From Hondaea fermentalgiana (Eukaryota > Sar > Bigyra > Thraustochytrida > Thraustochytriidae), in NCBI GenBank assembly GCA_014084085.1, contig NPFB01000009.1, positions 472,134 through 536,133 on the forward strand: a stretch of DNA of 64,000 bases, in the 5' to 3' direction. The notes beneath the pieces were generated by a model, which was not told where the DNA came from, did no database searches, and saw only the letters and a list, made by a program, of their open reading frames with translations. Shown one piece after another: positions 46,800-55,440 of this stretch (positions within the stretch are counted from its first letter, which is position 1; each line of letters starts with the position of its first letter). The translations under genes were made by a program, and so were the position numbers.

Positions 46800-49379
46800 T
46801 CATGCTTCACCTTCTCCAGCTTCTGGGTCCTGCTCGGCTGCAGCGGCAAGACTTTGCTCGAGGAGCTCCTCGGGGGTCAATCCTTGCTCGCGTTGAACGC
46901 GAGAATTATGATTAAGCGTCTTGAGAGCGTCGTCAAGCATAAAGACCTTGGAAGAGCCCATACGGAAGAGATCGTTCTTTGCATCGGGCCCGAGCACCGC
47001 CGTGAGAAGCGAAACGAGCGACGGACGATCGTTTTGACCAGGCTTCCACTCAATGCCGTGTGCGGCGAGCAGATAAGGGTAGCGCTCGAGAATATCTTCA
47101 AAGTCCTTTCGCACGGGGTAGCCTTGCCTGCGGACCTGGATCATTTGCAAGACGCCAAGCGCGCGCAGCTGCGCCAGGACGAGCGGGGCATCCCAGTGAA
47201 ACTGCGCGAGACTCTTGGTTTCGTTTGGCTTGATGCACCGCACAAAGTGAAGATCTGTAGAGAGCAGGATGCTGGACAGCGCCGCGAGCTGCGCGCGGAA
47301 AAAGGACGAAACACTCTCGAGCTTGGCCATTTTACGCGTGTTGCGCGGACCACCGTCGTCAAGACCAGCAGCCTCTGCCGCGGCGGCGGAACGGGCCGTG
47401 ACCTTGAAGCGCGTGTGCGGTGCCTCATTGGGTTTGAGGAGCGTGCGCGCAAAGTCCTCGTGGCCTTTGCCATCGACAATGAGTGAACGCAAATCGGGCT
47501 GGAGATGATCGGAGTTCTTGGAAACAAGTCCCGGGGCCTCGTACTTAACGGGACCGGCAAAGTGGACAATCTCAAAAGTCTGGTCGAACTTGGAGAGGAT
47601 GAGGCGGCTGTTGGATTCGCCATAAATGGACTGAAGACCAAGAAAGAAGTTTTCATCCGACCCCCGTGCGCCGAGAGCTCCTTGCTCATCGAGAAGCTGG
47701 AAGAGACCGTTGGGGCGACTGTCGAGGAGATGGATGAGATCAGCGTTATCCTCAAACGAGAGCGCTGGGGGCTCGACGTCTTCTGCCTGCAGCGTGGCAC
47801 GTTCGAGGTCAAAGATGCAGGTGTCAAACATGCTCTGGAGTTTTTCATTGGCGTAGTTGATGCAGAGCTGCTCAAAGGAGTTCGTCTGCAGCACCTCGAA
47901 TCCAAATACATCGAGGATTCCGATAAAAAGTGTCGACTTGTCCTTACCGCCATGCGATACGGACAAGTTGGTGGCGATGTTGACGCGCTCAACGAGCCAA
48001 TCAAAGAGCGAAGCGTAAAGTGCCTTTGCGAGGCCATCGCGCGAGGCCTCTGCTTCGGGCAAGCTGAGGGGCACGATGCTTACAGAGGTGCGGCGACCTG
48101 CTCGGACCGACCGGCGCTCGAGGGCGGTCTTGAGGGCGTCCGGGTGCACGCCGAGCAAACCAGGGAGCGCAGGGTGCACATCGACACACTTGACGCCGAC
48201 GGGTCCATTGGACTCAAAGGAGATGTTACCGAGGAGAAGAATGCCGACGAGAATCTTCCACATTTTGGCCTTTTCATCAGAACTGAAGCCGAGCAGATCG
48301 AGCGAGACGAGAAGGTGCTCGAAATCCTGGAGATCGCGTTGACGCACGCTGGCTCGGTTTTTGGTCGAGTGCGAACTCGCGACTTGCTCTTCACCATCGG
48401 CGCTCTCGTCGGGATCTTGCTCAGAAAGGTAGCGGTATTCTGCAACGTCGCCGAGACCAGCGAGATCCTCGGGAAGAAGGTCCTCGGGCAAAAGACCATT
48501 CGCAGAACCGGCGAGGAGCTGGTAAAAGATGTGGTAGTTGCGCTCGCCCACGCCGTGAAGCGTGAGACGACTCTTTTCGAGAAGAAAATGCAAGGTGCGC
48601 GCACCAACAATGACGCCGTCCTTGTCGTAGTCGAGACGCACGAACTTGCCGAAACGACTGGAGTTGTCGTTGCGGACCGTCTGGGCGTTGCCAAAAGCCT
48701 CGAGAACCGGGTTTGTCTCGACGATACTCGTTTCGAGTTCGGTAGCGTTTTCCTGCGCCGCGGCCGCGCCGGCGTCGCCGTTAGAGCTTGTAACGGAGGA
48801 TCGTCCGAGCTTGGGGGCACCGCGCTTGCCAAAGAGACCAACTACACTAAAGCTGGAGCGCGGTTTTTTCTTGGCGCCAATACTCTTGCGTCGGCGCGCG
48901 CTCGCGGTGGCCAGGTAGGCCATGACCCGCTTGGACGCCTCGGTCTTGCCAGCACCGCTTTCGCCGTTGACAAGAACACTCTGCGATTTTCCGCGGAAGC
49001 CATTTTGCAAAAGGTCTCTGTAGACGCGATCTGCGACGTTGTGCAGAAACTCATCGTCCTCAACGTTGTGGTAGGGGTTAACGCTAAGAAGAACGTCTCC
49101 AATGTGCGTGTAGATTTTGTCGTTGAGGGCGCGTTCCCGAAGAATGTGCAAGAGTCCGGCTTCGTTCATGTCGCCCATCTGATAAATGTCAGAGAGCGAG
49201 GTGTCGTCATGGCTGGGGTCATAGGATTCGGTAACGTCGATTGAGACCTCGTACTCGCCCTCGCCATCTTGTTCGGCGACGATGAGCGAGTCCCCATTGG
49301 ACTTTTTCACCCGCATAAGTCTCCACCCGACCTCTGCGTCTGCGACCCAGACCTTGTCGTCGGCGTCCATGGCGCTCAT
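46800..49379 (-). CDS. Motor-only myosin with N-terminal SH3-like fold and long loop 1
   Basis: This 859-aa protein starts at ATG 49377-49379 (MSAMDADDKVWVADAEVGWR). The first ~60 residues match the SH3-like N-terminal subdomain. Motor motifs are P-loop NGESGAGKTEASKRVMAYL (~137-155), switch I NDNSSRFGKF (~236-245), switch II ILDVFGFEVLQTNSFEQLCI (~490-509) and actin site DLHFVRCIKPNE (~708-719). Loop 1 after the P-loop is unusually long and basic (about 60 residues, ARRRKSIGAKKKPR...). The converter ends at GSSKVFMLDDALKTLNHNSR, and the protein stops ~35 residues later in an acidic tail with no IQ motif or cargo domain. Its class is not one I can name. It differs from the other myosin in the window in N-terminus, loop 1 and tail, so it is not a recent duplicate. 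Confidence 0.93.
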   Translation of the reverse strand: MSAMDADDKVWVADAEVGWRLMRVKKSNGDSLIVAEQDGEGEYEVSIDVTESYDPSHDDTSLSDIYQMGDMNEAGLLHILRERALNDKIYTHIGDVLLSVNPYHNVEDDEFLHNVADRVYRDLLQNGFRGKSQSVLVNGESGAGKTEASKRVMAYLATASARRRKSIGAKKKPRSSFSVVGLFGKRGAPKLGRSSVTSSNGDAGAAAAQENATELETSIVETNPVLEAFGNAQTVRNDNSSRFGKFVRLDYDKDGVIVGARTLHFLLEKSRLTLHGVGERNYHIFYQLLAGSANGLLPEDLLPEDLAGLGDVAEYRYLSEQDPDESADGEEQVASSHSTKNRASVRQRDLQDFEHLLVSLDLLGFSSDEKAKMWKILVGILLLGNISFESNGPVGVKCVDVHPALPGLLGVHPDALKTALERRSVRAGRRTSVSIVPLSLPEAEASRDGLAKALYASLFDWLVERVNIATNLSVSHGGKDKSTLFIGILDVFGFEVLQTNSFEQLCINYANEKLQSMFDTCIFDLERATLQAEDVEPPALSFEDNADLIHLLDSRPNGLFQLLDEQGALGARGSDENFFLGLQSIYGESNSRLILSKFDQTFEIVHFAGPVKYEAPGLVSKNSDHLQPDLRSLIVDGKGHEDFARTLLKPNEAPHTRFKVTARSAAAAEAAGLDDGGPRNTRKMAKLESVSSFFRAQLAALSSILLSTDLHFVRCIKPNETKSLAQFHWDAPLVLAQLRALGVLQMIQVRRQGYPVRKDFEDILERYPYLLAAHGIEWKPGQNDRPSLVSLLTAVLGPDAKNDLFRMGSSKVFMLDDALKTLNHNSRVQREQGLTPEELLEQSLAAAAEQDPEAGEGEA

Positions 49380-49540
49380 GGTGTCACCACCGAGCACTCT
49401 CTCGAGCGTCTGTCTGACTGTTTGTCTGTCTGTCTACCCGCCTTGCCCGTCCGTCTGCGTGCAGACTTTCTCGCCAACCTCGCCGCTCGCGGCGTGCGCC
49501 ACGGCGGTATGTATGTATTTATGTCTGTATTTCGGTGCTG

Positions 49541-49563
49541 GACGACGACGACGACGACGACGA
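49541..49563. repeat. (GAC)n microsatellite
   Basis: About seven to eight GAC triplets lie upstream of the minus-strand myosin. Confidence 0.9.
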
Positions 49564-50102
49564 CCACCGTAAAGCAGCACTTCGTGGCCTAGCTGCGCAA
49601 CAGCGCTCGCGACAGCGTTCGCGACGTCGGCGCGTCCGCCGGCCTGGCGCGAGGGCCCCGCCTGCGCTCGCAGCTCCTTCTCCGTCTGTATCCCGTCTGC
49701 CCGCCGGCCTCGGCCGCCTCGGCTCGCGGGTCTGCAGCCTCCCTCGCCGCGAGCAAGCCGGGCCAGCTGGTTTTCGCGTGCGGCGCGTGCCGCGATTGCC
49801 CCTCGCTCGCTCGCTCGCTCGCTCCGGCGCTCCCTCGCTCCGGCGCTCGCTCGCTCTCCGGGCGAGCGGCCTGCGGCCCTGACCAGCGGCGAGCGGGCCC
49901 AGCGCGTCCGGACGCCCGCGTGCTCGCGCGCAGCTCGCTCCCTCGCTCGCGCGGCGCCGAGGTGCTTGGCCTCGCGCGCGCGGGCTCGGCTGATTCCGAA
50001 ATGTATGAGTGAACGAACGATTAGGCATAGTATGAATGTATAGTATAGGCCTATAGTATGTATTATAGACACAAGAGGAGAAACCCTGCCTGGTGAAAAA
50101 CA

Positions 50103-50130
50103 AGAAAGAAAGAAAGAAAGAAAGAAAGGA
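50103..50130. repeat. (GAAA)n microsatellite
   Basis: About seven GAAA units occur in tandem. Confidence 0.9.
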
Positions 50131-51164
50131 GGAAAGCAGCGGAGGCGGAGCGACCCACCGACCCAGCCTCGCCTGCCCCGCCTCGCCCCGCCAGCCCGAC
50201 GCCGGCGCTCTAAGCCGCGTGCGAACGCGCTTCCGGACGGAGGATCTGGACGAAGCAGGCGCTGCGCAGCACAGAGCGCAGGCCGCTGCGCCGCGGGGGC
50301 AAATGGAGACGGCGCGCGCGCAAGTGGACCACCCGCGCGGTGCACGCGCACAGCGCAGGAAAGCGCACACCAGAAAGAGGGAAAACAGAGAGAGAGGGAG
50401 AGAGAGAGAAGAAAAGAAAGAAGGAAAGAAAAACTCGCACACGCAGGAAAGAGAATGTACGCCACGCGAGACTCGTAAGGGGCAGGCGCGGGGGGGGGGC
50501 ACAGGGCGAGTAGAGGCAGGCCTGGCCCGGTATGCACACGTGGGCGAGCTGGAGGGGTTTCGCCGAGTAGGGGCGACGGGGGTGGGGAATCTGCCGAGAG
50601 TCGCAAAAGACGCCCCTGAGTACATGGCGCGCGCCTTTGCCTGCTGGGAGGCGCGCGCTGCACCGAGCAAGGCCGTGACTGCGACTGACAGTATGTCGCG
50701 ACGTCGATGAGGGAGAAGGTTGTCCTGTCGTAAGAGGAAGAGGAGGGTGTTGAACGAAGCTGATCGATGATGACGCCTATGCTTTGCTGAGCAAAAGCAA
50801 CGAGAAAGTGGACAAGGAGAAGAAGAAGAAGAATCGTCTCGATCTTGACGAACTCGTCCAAAAAAGCTCGAGGAGCGAGGTGCAACCAAACAAAGACGAC
50901 GATGTTTTTCACGGTCGTAGGTTAAAAAAGATCGCACCAAACAAGGTCTGGAATAAAAGGTGAAGGAGAAAGAAGAATGGTCGGAGTTCTGACGAGCTCA
51001 CGATTGCTCCGCCACGAAAAGAAAAAGCTCGAAAAGCGCGGTGCACCAAAACGAAGACGCGTTTCACAAAGTTGCCTTTCACATTTGCGAAAAATCTCTC
51101 CAACGGTAAGCATCACGATTGTTCTTTTGTGACGATGGGATATCTAGCAGAAAACTCTCTAATT

Positions 51165-51884
51165 TTAGTCGCTGCCGCACGCGCGAGCGTACTTGCTGCC
51201 CTCGACGACTTGATAGTTTGCGCGACGATGCTGCAACGGAGGAAGATTTCCCGAAGGTTTGCCACGATTGAGGAGCTCGCCATCATCGTCGACGAGAACA
51301 AAGGAGTCAAAGGATGGTGGACACCACACGAGCTTGAAGGCGATGGCACTCTGGAATTGTACATGGGCCACATCGTGCGGTGGGTCTTCGCCAGCGCCGT
51401 TTTGACAAGTAGACCAAGATCCTCCTGGTCCAAGGTCCGGGGTACTGGCAATGCGAATGCCTTCGCCAAGCGGATTTCCGCGTGCAATGCCAGGAATGCG
51501 TCCGTCGTGTTCCTCGTCGGCTACGTCCATGCGCATGGTGGTGAGGTCCACATGGTTGTAGTCATTGAAGGCATGACCCGTGTAACCTTTGCCCGGTTGC
51601 GCGTTTTCCAGGTCGCGAAGACCGCCGGCCCAGAGTAGTTTCCTGCGGACATCGGGCCAGTCGCCTTGGAGCGTTTCGGTGGACAGCCCGCGTACGCGCT
51701 CTTGCACGTTGCGCAGGCGCTCCACGGCAGTCCCGGGGTATCGTTTGAGCATTTCCGTGTCGTCGCACAAGTACGCTTCTTCTCTTGTGGCGGTGGCGGA
51801 GACAACGCAGGTGCCAAAAAGAGACACGACAACGACGACGACGACGACCAGGAGGGCTGCGAGGGTCGAGGGCTTGGCCTGCAT
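51165..51884 (-). CDS. Secreted conserved protein of unknown function
   Basis: This 239-aa protein starts at ATG 51882-51884. MQAKPSTLAALLVVVVVVVV... is a signal peptide whose hydrophobic core includes eight valines coded by a GTC microsatellite; cleavage near VVSATA is likely. The mature part has no membrane helix and few cysteines. It contains striking, well-formed motifs: LLWAGGLRDL, PGKGYTGHAFNDYNHVDLTT, GNPLGEGIRIASTPDLGPGG, VQFQSAIAFKLVWCPPSFDS and FVLVDDDGELLNRG. The last resembles a beta-sandwich. I have the impression that similar proteins occur in algae and plants but cannot name a family or function. The frame extends upstream by 36 nt without an ATG. Confidence 0.8.
   Translation of the reverse strand: MQAKPSTLAALLVVVVVVVVSLFGTCVVSATATREEAYLCDDTEMLKRYPGTAVERLRNVQERVRGLSTETLQGDWPDVRRKLLWAGGLRDLENAQPGKGYTGHAFNDYNHVDLTTMRMDVADEEHDGRIPGIARGNPLGEGIRIASTPDLGPGGSWSTCQNGAGEDPPHDVAHVQFQSAIAFKLVWCPPSFDSFVLVDDDGELLNRGKPSGNLPPLQHRRANYQVVEGSKYARACGSD
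51823..51850. repeat. (ACG/GAC)n microsatellite inside a signal peptide
   Basis: The GAC/ACG triplet run on the plus strand is read as GTC valine codons on the minus strand and makes up the hydrophobic core of the signal peptide. Confidence 0.85.
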
Positions 51885-52979
51885 TCTGCTTCTGCAGCGC
51901 AGATACACGAGACCTGGCAAGTCAAGCTAAGCCAGTCCCTTGCCGCCCGTCGAGAGCTTCAGGTCCGCGATGCTCTCAACGCCTCCATCGCGCGTGGCAC
52001 CGAAGCGCGGCACAGAGCAATCTTGATTCTGCAGTTGTTGAGACTCCTTGCTTCGCTGGACTTGACATAGGACCTGCGCTTTGGCTGTCTCGACGCTTCG
52101 GACCCCAGAGCGCACGCAGATCGATCGCAGCAAAACCCAAACTCCTCAACTCCAACTTGAAAACAAGCGCAAGAGCCCAGGAAAGTAAAGCAATCAAGCA
52201 CGTCGCTTGATACGTACAATGCAGACTCACCGCAAGAAGATGGGCAGCACCGAATGGACCACGCCGCTTTTGATTAACTTGAAGTTGTCGCAAACTTCAG
52301 ACGACCAAAGACACCTTACTTATCTTTCAGTGCCTTGTCTGCAAAATTGCACAGGAATGGAAGTGATGTTTGAGCGCAGCAGCGGCATACAACTCACTCG
52401 GGACTATCTGTGACGCAACAGAAATCTTGGAGGCCTTGCTAAACCGTGCGCACGGCGTTAATGGTGACCTGCGGGAAAAGGTTAATTTTCGATCCGTCAG
52501 TCAGACTGGAAATAGTATTTACTGCATGGTCCAGCAAGCTCTGCTGGAAGCGACCAATCTGCAGCATTGTTCTTACACATATCTTCAATATCGCAGGTCT
52601 CCATGTAGGTCGCGACGAGATTCTCGATTTCGCAGAATGGCAGCCAATCCGATTGGTTCATTTCATCTCCTGATCTTGCTAAACCTTTGTTTTCTGTTGT
52701 AAGTCGACCTTTCCGCACAACTCGAAGCGGGATGTGACCACACTCTGGTCTCTCGAGCATAACCAACCACACACCTCTTAGCGGGCTCTTACATTGAGAA
52801 AAATCCTATGCGTATCTCGGCACCCCTCGAACGCACGATGTGTCGCATCAAGAGACTAAGTGCCCGTCCATCCCTCATTCCTTCATAGGTATCATTTATA
52901 CTTTTACGCAGACAACCATATTTTCGAAGAACGCCACAGCAGAGATTCTCTCAAGTCCCTAATTCTTCAAGAGAGTGAC
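51885..52979. other. Spacer upstream of the secreted-protein gene
   Basis: The first few hundred bases should hold the promoter of the secreted-protein gene. From about 52200 the DNA becomes AT-richer than the rest of the window. Short frames on both strands have no ATG-led, family-like content. Confidence 0.4.
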
Positions 52980-55440
52980 GTCTTTAGCAAGTAGTAAACC
53001 GATGTCGAGCGAGATCTTGCTTGTGCTTCCACGATGTCTGCGGATTGTGCGAGCGGATGCTTGCACAGGGACAATTTATATTTGGTGCGCTCGCTCGCTT
53101 ATTACTCTTCTGAGTCCAACCGTGACTCCACCAAGAACTTTGACGATGCTTGCAGCATTGTGAACATTGAGGATGAAGAGAACGACTCAGATTGGGAGGA
53201 CGGTCAATTCAGCCCGTCGGCATGGGGTGAGAGAACGCGACGCTGTACCGACAGACGCGATGCTCGTGCGGGAATCGAGGTCATGAAAAAACTCATTGCT
53301 GCTGGTAGGCTCTCGAGGCTGCGATGAGTCGATGGAACGAGCTGCTCGTGTCCTTAAAAACATTTTCACGGCTAAGTGGGACTCTGAAACGTGTGAGGTG
53401 GTCGCACGGACGCGGAGCTTTGCAAATGGTACAAAAATCTAGGACAAGAATGGGCTCAGTAGCGTGCATGCCCGACACAAGGAGATTGCGAAATTCATGG
53501 GATTGACTGTGAGTTAGGTCACATGCTGCACAAATAGTTTCATGCTATCCCACAAAGTATGACGACGCATTCGTGAAGGACGCTTCATTGGTGGCTCCTG
53601 TGATGTATCGCTGGCGTATTTTCTCTGTCACACATGCAGAAGCAAGCGCTGTTGCCGTCAAAAACCTCGTCTTCGGTCTCAATTGTCATTAGCTCTCCGC
53701 CTGGTTCGACATGAATGCGTCCGAAATTACCTTGACAACGATGGAGCTTGGGGTCTTATCCTCGCAATGTTTTGCACTATCATCCTCTGGACTACATTAG
53801 GAACGCAAGACGTGCATTGAAAGAGTGCATTGCTATTCCGTATCGACGTCGAAAACACGAGGAAGATGCCATGCTCCGAGAGCTTATGAGGCGTGCGGGA
53901 CTTCCCTCGTTGCAGGGAGAAGCACGAGGGGGCGGAACTGTCAAAGAAGTCATCTCTCCAGTCAAGATATTCTTGTCAGGCAAGCAGAGGTCCAAAGTAC
54001 TCCAGGACTTCAAGGAGCTTCTACCCTCGCAAGATCCCGAAGTCACGATTGCTGGGCACGCGGATTCCTGCGACGTCATTCTTGTCTCGCTCGAGTCTGA
54101 GTGCGAGGAAGAGGTAGAACAGCAGTGCAAACTTGATGATGGCACTCTTCTCAAGAAACATTCTCTGGCGGTTGAACATGAATGGTGGAAAGAAGGGAAC
54201 AAATCCGGTTTTTCAGATGATTTGCAGCGGAAACTGTTTCACGAACTCAAGATTTTCACTTGGCGACCGTAGCTGGGTGTCGCTGACAACTTTGGTAACA
54301 AGAGGCAGAGTCGGCGAAGGAGCAAGGGGAAGAAACCTTGGTCATCAGAGAAGGAAAGGACTTCCGCGATGCTTCCAGGCTACACCACAGAGCATGAGCT
54401 TCCTGCGTTGATCGATAAGGTGCTTGGACGTGCGAAACGGGTATCGAAGCAATGAAGCAATTTTGACGTCAAGGAAGAGCTCGCCAAGGCCAAATCATGT
54501 CCTCAAAGTATGCGGTGATCCCAAGTAGACGGCGTGAGCAAACTCAAAAAAGGCATGGTGGCAAAGAGCTCCAGGGCGGGTTTTGCACACTAGGATGCAC
54601 CTGGAGCACCTTATATTGCGCTTTGAGGCCTGGTTCGCGCGTTCGCGGAAGTCTTTTGAAGAGAAGTTGATATCGGTGTCGCAGAAGAACACTTAAACTC
54701 CGTTGCCATGGCCATTCGTTGGTGATTGCGCACACGCGCCCTGGTATATGTCCACTTTGCTGTTGCAGATATCGCGCAAAACCGCTCCCGCCGGCTTTTT
54801 GCGCGCACATTCTTTGGCCGTGGACAGGTACTCAGAGAAGGAGCCCTGTAGCTATACAGAAACATCGTCTTGGGCTGGATGCTGAGTTCTGCAGCGTCTT
54901 CGCTGTTGATGAGGCAGGTCGCAACGAGCGGATGAGTTGAGGAGTGGATACACTCGCTGTCGAACAGCAATTTTGTTGAGTCTCCTCCTGACGAAGAGCT
55001 CAGACCACCACACCTACATGTTTGCGCATCCGACGACTGTGAGCAGGTCAGAGAGTGGGTCGATGTCATCGACTTCTATGAGGATCTGGGGTGCCTCCAC
55101 GTTCTGCGAGTTGACGCAGTGCCTGCCGCGCACGTCTGGAATGCTACGCATCGTTATTTCACCAAACCGTCGCAAATGATGGTCAGTCAGCTCGTCTTTA
55201 CATTTGGTGGTGGTGATGGTGAACGAGGGCATTTCGTTGATGATGTTTCTTTGCTATCAAGTGTTTTTCTTCTGCAGCGAGAGAAGATTTTTCGCACTCG
55301 TATAACGTTGCCATATTGGAGGTTGTGTTGCAGTTGACACAGATGCAAAACCAATCACAAAGAGAGAGAGACGGAAAGAGCGCGTTAAGGAGAAAGAGAG
55401 GATCCTTTCAGGAAATATGTCGTTGTCGATGCGGCTGCCG
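52980..55440 (+). pseudogene. Decayed coding region, unknown family
   Basis: Plus-strand fragments with normal amino-acid composition follow one another but are broken by stops and frameshifts. 53034-53327 includes VNIEDEENDSDWEDGQFSPS and ends at TGA. In the +1 frame from 53323 sequence continues (ERAARVLKNIFTAKWDSE) to a TAG at 53440-53442 and then reads on. 53550-53690 is another block (YDDAFVKDASLVAPVMYRW). 53790-54269 is the longest block (about 160 codons, ending in TAG 54270-54272), and the same frame reopens to 54452. Weaker traces run to about 55430. I recognise no domain; a relic transposon gene or a dead host gene are both possible. Codon use is AT-richer than the intact genes, fitting lack of selection or foreign origin. 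Confidence 0.5.

Larger units (their letters stand above)
49380..51164. other. GC-rich spacer with GAC, GCTC and GAAA repeats
   Basis: This is the upstream region of the myosin (-) and the 3' side of the secreted-protein gene (-). Repeats are GAC triplets (49541-49563), GCTC runs (49802-49857) and GAAA units (50103-50130). Overlapping long minus-strand frames exist, but they are Arg/Ser/Pro-rich, swap composition with the repeats and lack any motif, so I call no gene. Confidence 0.5.

Noticed and set aside
47505..49244. 579-codon open frame antisense to the second myosin
   Set aside because: Same codon-bias artefact; the myosin motifs on the other strand are unambiguous.
49434..50940. Two overlapping ~480-codon minus-strand frames
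   Set aside because: Both are Arg/Ser/Pro low-complexity driven by GCTC, GAC and GAAA repeats; no family motif.
51959..52293. 105-codon minus-strand frame upstream of the secreted-protein gene
   Set aside because: No ATG start, no recognisable content, and it sits where the promoter of the secreted-protein gene is expected.
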